From contig CBCTTQ010000023.1 in assembly GCA_965149945.1 (NCBI GenBank), forward strand, positions 1 through 34,682: a stretch of 34,682 nucleotides of DNA. The letters run 5' to 3'. Position numbers and translations under genes: made by a program. The notes under the pieces are model-generated. The model did no database searches and had not been told where the DNA came from. It saw only the letters and a program-made list of their open reading frames with translations. This DNA comes from JAHZFN01 sp965149945. GTDB taxonomy: Bacteria > Bacillota > Dehalobacteriia > UBA4068 > UBA4997. Below, piece after piece: positions 17,096 through 25,032 of the stretch (positions are counted from its first letter, which is position 1; every line of letters starts with the position of its first letter).

Positions 17096-18076
17096 CTATT
17101 TTACCAGCTTTTCGGAAATTTTCTGCAGCAGCACGGCAATTTCCTGTCGGTTTGCACCTGTTGCCAATGCCAGCATGCAAAGAATTCTGGCTTGTTTAGC
17201 TGTACAGAATCCTCCTGCCAATAGATTAGGATAATGGGAAACGACGGTTCCGTGTCCTGTTTGACCGGTAACGATAAAAATTCCTTGCGCGGCCGTCAAT
17301 ATTTCAACGACTGGGCGGGGCAGTGTACCATTACCGAATCCGTCAAAAATCAAATTATGGATCCCCAGACTGAACAGGGATTTGGGTAACTCTGCCGTCA
17401 TTCCCGCGTAAGCTGTCAAAATTGCTACCTCGGGCAAAGCTTCCGTCAAAGCCGAAGCGAAACGAGGATGGAGCGGAGCGGGCGCCTGCTCCCAAAAGAT
17501 ACGCTGTTGTTGGATATGTCCCAGGCGTTGTTTCGGAGCAGAGCTAAAGGCCGAGAGTTTGCTGCTGTGATTCTTGCGAAGGTGGGCAGCGGAGAAGATT
17601 TCCCCGTTCATAACCGCTGTAACGCCATAGGCGGCTGCTTCTTTTGCTGAGGCGACCAGCAGGGCGTCGCGCAGATTTTGCGGTCCGTCGGCATTTGGGG
17701 CAGTAGCGGGACGCATGGCGCCTGTTAATACGATCGGTTTGGGTGTTGGGCAGGTCATTTGCAGAAAAAAAGCTGTTTCCGCCATGGTATCGGTTCCGTG
17801 GGTGACCACAATTCCTTCTGTGGTCGGATCTGCGCTGATCGCCCTCAGGCGAAGCCCCAGCTTTTGCCAAAGCTGAGGCGTCATGTCCTCACTGCCCATG
17901 TGACAAAAATCTTCTCCTCGAATAGCCGAAATTTCTGCTAAGCTACAAGCAGAACCCAACAATTCCTTGACAGAGAGAGCTCCCGCGGTGTAATGAATTG
18001 TATCGTCAGGCGATTGGCTCTGTCCGGCGATGGTACCGCCTGTCGCAAGGAGATGAATGCGAGGTTTTCTTGCCAT
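17096..18076 (-). CDS. L-asparaginase
   Basis: The 326-residue enzyme hydrolyses asparagine to aspartate and ammonia. The two threonine-bearing motifs of the family are present: ATGGTIAG near residues 11-18 and VTHGTDTMAETA, which holds the Thr-Asp pair. A Tyr in IHYTAG fits the mobile active-site loop, and the Lys in HLRKNHSSKL aligns with the catalytic Lys162 region of the E. coli type II enzyme. There is no signal peptide, so it should be cytoplasmic despite type II-like motifs. Its ATG overlaps the trxA stop (TGATG) and no clear ribosome site is seen, so translation is likely coupled to trxA. It is the last gene of the mscS-trxB-trxA operon. Confidence 0.93.
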   Translation of the reverse strand: MARKPRIHLLATGGTIAGQSQSPDDTIHYTAGALSVKELLGSACSLAEISAIRGEDFCHMGSEDMTPQLWQKLGLRLRAISADPTTEGIVVTHGTDTMAETAFFLQMTCPTPKPIVLTGAMRPATAPNADGPQNLRDALLVASAKEAAAYGVTAVMNGEIFSAAHLRKNHSSKLSAFSSAPKQRLGHIQQQRIFWEQAPAPLHPRFASALTEALPEVAILTAYAGMTAELPKSLFSLGIHNLIFDGFGNGTLPRPVVEILTAAQGIFIVTGQTGHGTVVSHYPNLLAGGFCTAKQARILCMLALATGANRQEIAVLLQKISEKLVK

Positions 18077-18399
18077 CAGACATTGAGATGGTCAAGGATT
18101 TCATCCTTGCTCATAAAGCCTACTTCAGTGCTTTTTACTTCGCCGTCTCTGATGAACATCAGGGTCGGTACTGCCATCACCTGTTTTTGAACGGCGAATG
18201 CTTCATGTTCATCGATATTGATTTTATAGATTTCTACAGTATCCGGATACGCGGCGGCAATAGCTTCCAAAACAGGGGAAAGCATTTTGCAGGGGCCGCA
18301 CCAGGTAGCAAAGAAATCTACAATAATATCTTTGCCTTGAACAGTTAATAGTTCGTTGAATTTTTGTTCCGGGTTGTTTTCAATGATGGTAATTGCCAT
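18076..18399 (-). CDS. trxA: Thioredoxin TrxA
   Basis: The 107-residue thioredoxin has the redox motif WCGPC with Cys34 and Cys37 and the cis-proline in AVPT at residue 78. It reduces protein disulfides in the cytoplasm and is itself reduced by the thioredoxin reductase encoded just upstream. The strong ribosome site AAGGAGAGG (18406-18414, minus strand) overlaps the end of trxB, giving a two-base gap between the genes. The C-terminus is of normal length, and the stop overlaps the asparaginase start. Confidence 0.97.
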   Translation of the reverse strand: MAITIIENNPEQKFNELLTVQGKDIIVDFFATWCGPCKMLSPVLEAIAAAYPDTVEIYKINIDEHEAFAVQKQVMAVPTLMFIRDGEVKSTEVGFMSKDEILDHLNV

Positions 18400-18401
18400 G
18401 A

Positions 18402-19334
18402 TTATCCTCTCCTTTTTTTTATGATGTATCGATTAGCTTCTGTTGCCGCTACGGCGCCGTCTGCCGCCGCGGTTACCAGTTGACGCAGTCCTTTGGTGCG
18501 GCAGTCCCCGGCCGCGTAGACGCCGGGCAGATTGGTGTGACAGTCTTCTCCGGCGATGAGATAGCCTTTGTCGTCAATGTTCAATATTCCCTCAAACAGA
18601 TTGCTGTTGGGGGCGACGCCTACAGCGATGAAAACGCCGCTCACCGTTAACGTCCGGATAGTGTTGGCGGCGGCGTCCATGACAGAAATTCCTGTTACCA
18701 TTTGATCGCCTTTGATTTCCATCACCTGACTTTGACGCAGAATTTCAATATTAGGGGTTGCCTGCACGGTTTCAATGAGCAAATCATCTCCGGAAAAGTC
18801 ACTTTCTCGATTGATAAGATAAACTACGCTGCTGGTTTTCGCCAGAAAAATAGCGTCTTCCAGGGCAGTGTTCCCGCCGCCTACTACCGCGACAGGTTTG
18901 CCTTGATGGAAAGCGCCGTCACAGGTGGCGCAGTAGGAAACTCCTCGTCCGGAGAATTTAGATTCTCCTTTTACTTTCAGAGTTTTGCGCATGGAACCGG
19001 TGGCGATGATTACAGTTTGGGCGGCGTAGGTGCCTTTGTTGGTAGTCACTGTTTTGGGATTTCCTTCCAGATCCACTTGATTGATGGTTTCATAGCGCAT
19101 GTTCATGCCCAGTTTTTCCACCTGTTCAAACAGTTTGATGGCAAAATCCGCTCCTGTAATGCCGGGGAGAGCGGGGTAGTTTTCTACTTCGTGGGAAACA
19201 ATGATTTGCCCTCCGTGTACATAATTTTCGAAGATTTCAATGGTATTGCCGGCACGCAATGCATAAAGCGCCGCCGTCATCCCGGCAGTTCCTCCGCCGA
19301 TGATGATAATGTCTTTGGTTGTTTGTTCTGTCAT
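18402..19334 (-). CDS. trxB: Thioredoxin reductase TrxB
   Basis: The 310-residue flavoprotein transfers electrons from NADPH to thioredoxin. It has the FAD-binding GGGTAG (13-18), the redox-active CATC (Cys135 and Cys138), the NADPH-binding VVGGGNTALEDA, and the closing FAD motif GVYAAGDC. The length fits the low-molecular-weight bacterial type. Its ATG overlaps the mscS stop by four bases (ATGA), with AAGGTGATC just upstream on the minus strand as ribosome site. trxA follows immediately, so reductase and substrate are made together. Confidence 0.97.
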   Translation of the reverse strand: MTEQTTKDIIIIGGGTAGMTAALYALRAGNTIEIFENYVHGGQIIVSHEVENYPALPGITGADFAIKLFEQVEKLGMNMRYETINQVDLEGNPKTVTTNKGTYAAQTVIIATGSMRKTLKVKGESKFSGRGVSYCATCDGAFHQGKPVAVVGGGNTALEDAIFLAKTSSVVYLINRESDFSGDDLLIETVQATPNIEILRQSQVMEIKGDQMVTGISVMDAAANTIRTLTVSGVFIAVGVAPNSNLFEGILNIDDKGYLIAGEDCHTNLPGVYAAGDCRTKGLRQLVTAAADGAVAATEANRYIIKKRRG

Positions 19335-20230
19335 GAGATCACCTTGCTTTTTTCTTGATGTTTGGTTTCTTTTAATCGAACTTCCAGCTGGGGGAAGGGA
19401 ATTTCAATCTGTTCCCGACGAAAAGCTAACAGTACTTCTTCTCGAATGTTATAAAAAGCGGGGATGTAATTTTGGGTCTCGCACCAGACGAGGAAATCGA
19501 TTTTGACGCCGCTTTCTTCCAACTCTGCCACACCTACCAACGGTGCGGGATCATCCAAAACCAACGGATTTTCGGCAGCTAATCGCAAAAGCGTCTCTTT
19601 TACTTTTTGCAGATCAGCTTGATAATCCACAGAGACACTGATGTCAATACGCCGACAGCCGGTAGAGGAGCAATTGACAATGGTGCCGTCAAACAAATGT
19701 CGGTTGGGAATGATGATGGCTTTGTTTTGAATGGTATGCAGTTTGCAGTTCATCAGATGAATTTCTTCCACCACGCCCGTCAATCCTTGGGTTTCAATCA
19801 GATCTCCTTTGGAAAAGGGTTTGTTGATGATAATCAGCAACCCCCCCGCTAAGTTGGACAGGGAATCTTGTAGCGCCAAAGCAATGGCGACGCCGGCCGC
19901 GGAAATGATGGCGATAAGAGAGGTAGTAGGTACTCCCAATATGGTCAGAATGCTAATAATCAGGATAACCCAGATCAGGGTTTTTATGCAAATCACAAGG
20001 TAATTATTGATGATTCCGTCTACGTGACTTTTTTTCATCGTGCGTTTCACAAAACGCAACACCAGCTTCATAATCAGCAGACCGATGAGCAAAATGACGA
20101 GGGCAATGAGCACTTTGCTGCCAAAGGCCAATGCACTTTCTACAAAGTCACTGCTGATGTTGAAGGTATCGGCGATTTTGTCGGCGAAACTATTAGAGAT
20201 GGTTTCGCTGACTTGTTCCACATTATCCAA
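19331..20230 (-). CDS. MscS-family small-conductance mechanosensitive channel
   Basis: The 299-residue membrane protein would release solutes during hypo-osmotic shock. After an N-terminal amphipathic stretch there are three hydrophobic segments (about 37-60, 78-100 and 105-130), and the third shows the glycine/alanine-rich pore helix pattern (AAGVAIALALQDSLSNLAGGLLIIINKPF). The beta domain follows, with IIPNRHLFDGTIVNCS. The start is TTG at 20230, because AAGGAGG (20239-20245) lies 8 bp upstream and no ATG is available. It is the first gene of the operon with trxB and trxA. The link between a channel and thiol redox is unusual but may be only co-transcription. Confidence 0.92.
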   Translation of the reverse strand: MDNVEQVSETISNSFADKIADTFNISSDFVESALAFGSKVLIALVILLIGLLIMKLVLRFVKRTMKKSHVDGIINNYLVICIKTLIWVILIISILTILGVPTTSLIAIISAAGVAIALALQDSLSNLAGGLLIIINKPFSKGDLIETQGLTGVVEEIHLMNCKLHTIQNKAIIIPNRHLFDGTIVNCSSTGCRRIDISVSVDYQADLQKVKETLLRLAAENPLVLDDPAPLVGVAELEESGVKIDFLVWCETQNYIPAFYNIREEVLLAFRREQIEIPFPQLEVRLKETKHQEKSKVIS

Positions 20231-20557
20231 TCAAGCCGCCTCCTTTTTTTTCTTACTTATTCTATTATACCAGAGTTTACGGAAAAATCCCAGAACCAGA
20301 AAAAAGTTCATTGGTTTTTTGTCGATTTTTTTCTTTTTCTTTTGATTTCAGTATAAAAAACAAAAAAAGAAAAATGTGTGGAAAAATCTACTTCTGCAAA
20401 TTTCTTTTGCTTTCTTAAGTTTTTGCGGTGGCAGGAATTTTTTTTGAGCAGCGAGAATTGAGTGTATAGTTTCTATTCTGGTTGGGTTTTGAAAAATCAG
20501 CAAAGAATTTTCGACAAAACCGGAAAAAACTGTGATATCCAAAGGGGGAAATCGCTG
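20231..20557. other. Divergent intergenic region between mscS and the nitroreductase-like gene
   Basis: These 327 bp hold the minus-strand mscS promoter at the left. On the right there is only a weak plus-strand candidate (TTGAGC at 20444 with TATAGT at 20465, 15 bp apart). The middle is rich in A and T tracts with no supported gene. Confidence 0.5.
20264..20272 (-). promoter_or_regulatory. Extended -10 promoter of the mscS-trxBA-asparaginase operon
   Basis: On the minus strand TGG followed by TATAAT (20264-20269) forms an extended -10 element about 35 bp before the TTG start. No good -35 box is seen. It is the only clear promoter upstream of the four-gene operon. Confidence 0.6.
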
Positions 20558-21241
20558 ATGGATTATTGGCAGGTAATGAAAGAACGGCATTCTGTTCGTG
20601 CCTATGCGGAGCAGCCTATTACAGGTGAGGTCAAAGAAAAGTTAATGAGTTTTACGAAGAGCTGTTGTCAGGAAAGTGGGTTGCGTTTGCAGATGATCTT
20701 TGATGAACCGACAGCCTTTGATTGTAGATTGGCTCGTTACGGCAAGTTCTCCGGTGTCAGAAATTATTTGGTTCTCGCCGGAAAAAAAGAGCGAAATCTG
20801 GAGGAACGCTGTGGTTATTACGGAGAAAAAATTGTGCTTTATGCTCAATCTTTGGGGTTAAATACTTGCTGGGCAGGTCTTACCTATCAAAAAGGGCGCG
20901 TTCCTGTTTCTTTAACGGCTTCCGAGAAGCTGTGTTTGGTTATTGCTGTCGGTTATGGTTGTACGGCGGGAGTACCCCATCGCTCGAAGGAACGAAGTCG
21001 CGTTATGAAATGTGCAATATCTCCCCCGATGTGGTTTTTGCGAGGAGTTGACGCGGCTTTGCTTGCCCCGACGGCATTAAATCAGCAAAAATTTCTGTTT
21101 TCTCTGGAAGGAGATCGGGTTTCGGTTCGCGCCGGGCATGGCTTTTTTACCAAAGTGGATTTAGGTATTGCCAAATACCATTTCGAATTGGGGGCGGGCA
21201 ATGATAATTTTCGTTGGGCCGATAGCTGCTGTGTGGAATGA
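20558..21241 (+). CDS. Nitroreductase-fold protein (TM1586-type)
   Basis: The 227-residue protein begins MDYWQVMKERHSVRAYAEQPI, the typical N-terminus of the flavin-dependent nitroreductase family. The central LYAQSLGLNTCWAGL matches the family's second conserved segment. A second half (PPMWFLRGVDAALLAPTALNQQKFLF and DLGIAKYHFELGAG) repeats the pattern, as in the putative TM1586-type nitroreductases, in which one chain holds both halves. FMN binding is expected; the substrate is unknown. The start is the ATG at 20558, after AGGGGG (20542-20547); the longer frame from 20462 lacks a ribosome site. It stands alone, ending at a terminator shared with the convergent gene. Confidence 0.82.
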   Translation: MDYWQVMKERHSVRAYAEQPITGEVKEKLMSFTKSCCQESGLRLQMIFDEPTAFDCRLARYGKFSGVRNYLVLAGKKERNLEERCGYYGEKIVLYAQSLGLNTCWAGLTYQKGRVPVSLTASEKLCLVIAVGYGCTAGVPHRSKERSRVMKCAISPPMWFLRGVDAALLAPTALNQQKFLFSLEGDRVSVRAGHGFFTKVDLGIAKYHFELGAGNDNFRWADSCCVE

Positions 21242-21261
21242 TTGTTTGAAGTCTTTGTTTG

Positions 21262-21297
21262 AAAAGAGGGCGCGCCGTTTGGGCACGCCCTCTTTTT
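21262..21297. terminator. Bidirectional terminator between convergent genes
   Basis: A 15-bp stem with one mismatch (21262-21276 against 21283-21297) is GC-rich at its core and flanked by A and T runs, so it can work on both strands. It lies between the nitroreductase-like gene and the PfoR-like gene. Confidence 0.88.
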
Positions 21298-21305
21298 GAT
21301 AAAAT

Positions 21306-22346
21306 TTATAAATCCAATTTTAAGTCGCCTGCTTTGATTTTTTCTTTGCGCCACAGAGGAATACAGAACAAGAAGGATAGTAAGGCGGGTAATACAAAAT
21401 GAAGAAGCAGAATATCCAGCAGGACGGACCAGGTGAAGCCCATAGCTGTAAAGGTGCCGATTTGTCCTACTAACCCGGCGGATCCCATGCCGGCGCCGCC
21501 GGGGATGTTTTCCATATGGAAGAGGCAGGTGGCAATGGGGCCCATGACGGCGGCGGCCAACGTCGGCGGCAGCAGTGTCCACCAATTGCGCACAATATTG
21601 GAAATTTGCAGCATGGAGGTTCCCAGTCCTTGCGCCATTAAGCCGCCGGTTCCGTTATCACGGAAACTGATGATAGCAAATCCTACCATTTGGCTGCAGC
21701 AGCCCACTGTAGCAGCGCCTGCCGCCAAACCGCTGAGATCCAACATGATGCACAGAGCCGCCGAAGAGAGGGGACCCGTTAATACTAAGCCGATGATGAC
21801 AGCGATGATGATTCCCATGAAAAAAGGCTGCAATTCTGTGGCGTCCATGATCACTGTACCCAGACCGGTCATCAGAAGATTTACCAGAGGACCGATGGTT
21901 TTCGCGGCCAGCAATCCCACCAGTACCGTAACTGCCGGAGTGACGATGATATCGAGTTTTGTCTCTTTAGAGACCATTTTCCCGATCTCACAGGCGATAA
22001 TACCCGCTACCAGAGCGCCTGCGGGACCACCGAATTCATTCCCCATAGCGCCCGTAATGGCGCCGCAAAACATAACCAAACTGGGCGCTTTTAATCCGTA
22101 AGAGACAGCTACCCCAATGGCGGCGCCCATCATACCCATGGCGAGAGTTCCCGCTTCCGTAAAAAAAGCGGAAATCGTATTGTCGCCCAACCAGAGAGTG
22201 GTTTGTTCCCCCAGAGTTTTCAAAATTTGTCCGACGATTAAAGATGCGAATAAGCCGATAGTCATGGCGGAAAAGGCGTCTTCAAAATAGCGTTTGGCTG
22301 AAAATTCAATATCTTTCCGTTTAAGGAAAGCTTTAAAACGGTTCAT
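21306..22346 (-). CDS. PfoR-like membrane protein (PTS_EIIC_2 family)
   Basis: The 346-residue polytopic membrane protein has around nine to ten hydrophobic segments and resembles the PTS_EIIC_2/PfoR family (COG3641-type). The PfoR name comes from a locus near perfringolysin O in Clostridium perfringens; its biochemical role is unclear. Glycine-rich segments (GAITGAMGNEFGGPAGALVAG and PGGAGMGSAGLVGQIG) are typical. No PTS IIA or IIB domain is fused or adjacent, so phosphorylation-coupled transport cannot be assumed. The ATG follows GGGAG (minus strand, 22356-22360) by 9 bp, and a good promoter lies about 90 bp upstream. Confidence 0.8.
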   Translation of the reverse strand: MNRFKAFLKRKDIEFSAKRYFEDAFSAMTIGLFASLIVGQILKTLGEQTTLWLGDNTISAFFTEAGTLAMGMMGAAIGVAVSYGLKAPSLVMFCGAITGAMGNEFGGPAGALVAGIIACEIGKMVSKETKLDIIVTPAVTVLVGLLAAKTIGPLVNLLMTGLGTVIMDATELQPFFMGIIIAVIIGLVLTGPLSSAALCIMLDLSGLAAGAATVGCCSQMVGFAIISFRDNGTGGLMAQGLGTSMLQISNIVRNWWTLLPPTLAAAVMGPIATCLFHMENIPGGAGMGSAGLVGQIGTFTAMGFTWSVLLDILLLHFVLPALLSFLFCIPLWRKEKIKAGDLKLDL

Positions 22347-22433
22347 GGATTATCGCTCCCTATTTGATGCGGTTTGCCGTTTGTTCATGCAAATACCGTG
22401 TATATTCATACGGCACATAGCCATACTTATTCA

Positions 22434-22462
22434 AGTATAGCATGATTCTATGTAACATGCAA
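22434..22462 (-). promoter_or_regulatory. Sigma-A-type promoter for the PfoR-like gene
   Basis: On the minus strand TTGCAT (22457-22462) and TATACT (22434-22439) are 17 bp apart, and TGC precedes the -10 (extended -10). The expected start near 22427 gives a leader of about 80 nt. Confidence 0.7.
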
Positions 22463-22624
22463 GGAAAAATAAAAAAGAAAGAAAATTCAGGAAAATTATT
22501 TTCGTGTGATAACAAGAAAAAGCTGGAAAAAATGGGTTCTTTATATTAAAATGATAAAGGATACCGTAAAAAGTGATCAGAAAACAAAAATAGAACGAAA
22601 TGTAAGAAGACTGGAGCGGTAGCA

Positions 22625-23701
22625 TTGACCAAATTAAAAGAACTTGTGAGAGAAGCGGATAATCTTTGGCAAAGATTGGCGACAGCGGAAAAACCTATCC
22701 TTCTTTACGGAATGGGAAACGGAGCTGAAAAAATTATGCGCGTTCTTGCCTATTACGGCAAACGACCGGATGGGGTGTTCGCCAGTGATGATTTTGTGCG
22801 GGGGCAGACTTTTTTAGGCTATCAGGTAAAAAGATACCGTGATTTTAAGGAGGCCTACGGAGAGTTTATCGTTTTGGTGGCATTTGGCAGCCAGAAACCC
22901 GATGTTCTTGCTAACATTTTACGAATCGATCGGGAACAAGAAACTTATGCGCCTCATGTTCCTTTGTTTGGAGAGGGCCTTTTTGACGCGGCATATTTTG
23001 TGGCTCATGAGGCAGAACTGCAAGAGGTGTATGAGCGCTTGGCGGATGACGCTTCCCGTAGAGTAATGGCGTTGCTTTGCAATTATTTCATCAGCGGGAA
23101 GATTGCTTATTTAATGGCGGCGGTCAGTGATAAGACGGAAAGCCAACGACTGTTGAATCTGAGCAGGGAGGAAGTTTATTTGGATTTGGGAGCCTATAAC
23201 GGCGATACGGTCAGGGAATTCTCCGATACGGTAGGACGGCAATACCGGCAGATTTTGGCGCTGGAGCCGGATCAGAAAAATTTTCGGAAATTGCTGCAAA
23301 ACACGAAGGAAATGCCGCGTTTTACCGGAATCAATCGCGGCGTTTGGCGTGAGCGATGTTCTTTGTTTTTTGCTTCAAAGGCGGGACGGAATTCTGCCCT
23401 TTCACCTCAGGGGACTCGGTCGGTAGCATGTCTCGCCGTCGATGACATTCAGCAAATTTATGCCGAAGCTCCCATTACGTATATCAAAATGGATGTGGAA
23501 GGATCGGAACGGCAGGCATTGCTGGGAGCGGCGGCCACCATCAGTCGCTATAAACCGAAACTGTTGGTTTCCGCCTATCACCGCAATGAAGACTTGTTCT
23601 CGTTGCCGCGTCTGATTTGGCGATATAACCCTTCTTATGCAATTTATTTGCGACACCATCTCTATATCCCCGGTTGGGAAAACAACTATTATTGTCTTTA
23701 A
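22625..23701 (+). CDS. FkbM-family methyltransferase
   Basis: The C-terminal half carries the FkbM methyltransferase signatures: YLDLGAYNGDTV (about 187-198, the S-adenosylmethionine loop), LALEPDQKNFRKL and ITYIKMDVEGSERQALLGA (about 285-303). The N-terminal 100 residues form a separate Rossmann-like segment (PILLYGMGNGAEKIMRVL) of the sort found in glycan-modifying proteins. The protein has 358 residues and no signal peptide. FkbM enzymes usually methylate hydroxyl groups on sugars or small molecules, but the acceptor is not indicated here and no glycan genes are adjacent. The start is TTG at 22625, 8 bp after GGAG (22613-22616); no in-frame ATG is nearby. Confidence 0.85.
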   Translation: MTKLKELVREADNLWQRLATAEKPILLYGMGNGAEKIMRVLAYYGKRPDGVFASDDFVRGQTFLGYQVKRYRDFKEAYGEFIVLVAFGSQKPDVLANILRIDREQETYAPHVPLFGEGLFDAAYFVAHEAELQEVYERLADDASRRVMALLCNYFISGKIAYLMAAVSDKTESQRLLNLSREEVYLDLGAYNGDTVREFSDTVGRQYRQILALEPDQKNFRKLLQNTKEMPRFTGINRGVWRERCSLFFASKAGRNSALSPQGTRSVACLAVDDIQQIYAEAPITYIKMDVEGSERQALLGAAATISRYKPKLLVSAYHRNEDLFSLPRLIWRYNPSYAIYLRHHLYIPGWENNYYCL

Positions 23702-23855
23702 AGATTACCGTATATCAACGGAAAAGTGGGGGGACAGGACGATTGTCAGGAAATAAGAGCAGGGAACGGACGAAAGACAACGGGCGATAAAAAACAGGGA
23801 GATACAGAAGAGCATAAGAAACGGATGTTTTGTTTTGTCAGAAGGAGAGATGAGA

Positions 23856-24530
23856 ATGGAAACGAAAACAAGAACAGAAAAAGAAATTTTACATTTTGTT
23901 GACCATACTGATTTGCGACCTACCGCTACAGAAGAGGATATGAAAAAACTTTGTGATGACGCTATTGCTGCGGGGTGTGCCGCTGTTTGTGTGCCGTCTT
24001 CTTATGTTGGGATGGTGAAACGCTATTCGGCTGGACGGGTGAAGGTTTGTACGGTGGTAGGGTTCCCCAACGGCTATGCTTCCACCGCCGCCAAAGTGGT
24101 GGAAACTGTAGACGCCGTGATCATGGGTGCTGATGAGATCGATATGGTTGTTCATTTAGGATGGGTCAAAGATTGCAAATATAATAGAATTGCCGATGAA
24201 ATTTCTCAGGTGCGCAACGCTTGTAAAAATCAAGTGTTGAAGGTGATTGTGGAGGCTTGCTGCCTGACAGAAGAAGAAAAAATCCGCCTTTGTCAAATTG
24301 TCACCGAAGCGGGAGCGGATTATATCAAAACTTCCACAGGATTTGCCGCGGGCGGCGCCACTTTAGAGGATGTGCGGCTTTTTGCCGATCATATCGGCTC
24401 TTCTGTAAAAATCAAAGCGGCCGGCGGTATCAAAGATTTTGCTATGGCAGATGCCCTTTTGTCAGCCGGAGCGCGGCGGTTGGGCTCCAGCAATCTGGTG
24501 AAAAAATGGTTGTCGGAAAAAGGAGTGTGA
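23856..24530 (+). CDS. deoC: Deoxyribose-phosphate aldolase DeoC
   Basis: DeoC splits 2-deoxyribose 5-phosphate into glyceraldehyde 3-phosphate and acetaldehyde in deoxynucleoside breakdown. The 224 residues match the short bacterial form. Conserved strands are HTDLRPTAT, VCTVVGFPNG, EIDMVVHLGW, VIVEACCL, YIKTSTGF (with the Schiff-base lysine) and KAAGGIKD. Three starts are in frame; I chose the ATG at 23856, 8 bp after AAGGAG (23842-23847), because the ATG at 23850 is only 2 bp from that site. It pairs with the cytidine deaminase gene 5 bp downstream as a nucleoside salvage operon. Confidence 0.96.
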   Translation: METKTRTEKEILHFVDHTDLRPTATEEDMKKLCDDAIAAGCAAVCVPSSYVGMVKRYSAGRVKVCTVVGFPNGYASTAAKVVETVDAVIMGADEIDMVVHLGWVKDCKYNRIADEISQVRNACKNQVLKVIVEACCLTEEEKIRLCQIVTEAGADYIKTSTGFAAGGATLEDVRLFADHIGSSVKIKAAGGIKDFAMADALLSAGARRLGSSNLVKKWLSEKGV

Positions 24531-24535
24531 ACATC

Positions 24536-24991
24536 ATGGAACATTGGCCGTCCGATATGGAATTGATTAAGCGGGCGATGGATGCCAGAGAACAGGCTTA
24601 TGCGCCCTATTCCGCCTTTTTGGTAGGCGCGGCGGTGCTGTTTGACAGTGGACGAGTGTACACCGGTTGTAATGTGGAAAATGCTTCCTACGGCGCTAGT
24701 AATTGCGCTGAACGCACGGCGATTTTTGCGGCGGTGGCAGCGGGAGAATTGGCATCCGGCGCCGCTATCAGAAAAGTCGTCGTGGTAGGAGGAAAAAAAG
24801 GAGAAAACTTAGATTTTTGTCCGCCATGTGGCATTTGTTTGCAGGTTATTTCCGAGTTTGCTAGAAGTAATACAATATGTGAAGTTGTATTGGCAAAAAT
24901 GGAATGGATGCAGGGTCGATATCAGGAAATTGAAAGGAAATCGGAACCCTTTACAGCCTTTTTGCCGAAAGGGTTTTCTTTAAACCGCTGA
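24536..24991 (+). CDS. cdd: Cytidine deaminase
   Basis: The 151-residue enzyme converts cytidine and deoxycytidine to uridine and deoxyuridine. It has YAPYSAFLVGAAV and the substrate motif GCNVENASYGAS. The zinc sites are the Cys in NCAERTA with its catalytic Glu and the pair of Cys in PPCGICLQ. This is the tetrameric Cys-Cys-Cys type. Its ATG follows AGGAG (24521-24525) by 10 bp, while a GTG three codons earlier is only 1 bp from the site. It shares the transcript with deoC. A terminator stem begins within its last codons and spans the stop. Confidence 0.96.
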   Translation: MEHWPSDMELIKRAMDAREQAYAPYSAFLVGAAVLFDSGRVYTGCNVENASYGASNCAERTAIFAAVAAGELASGAAIRKVVVVGGKKGENLDFCPPCGICLQVISEFARSNTICEVVLAKMEWMQGRYQEIERKSEPFTAFLPKGFSLNR

Positions 24992-25013
24992 GAAAAACAG
25001 CGGCGATTTTTTT
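24985..25013 (+). terminator. Intrinsic terminator overlapping the cdd stop codon
   Basis: CCGCTG (24985-24990) pairs with CAGCGG (24998-25003) around a 7-nt loop, with a T run at 25007-25013. The left arm includes the first bases of the cdd stop codon. It separates deoC-cdd from the surface-protein gene, which starts only 20 bp after the T run. Confidence 0.75.
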
Positions 25014-25032
25014 AGAAAGAGGGGGAATAGAA

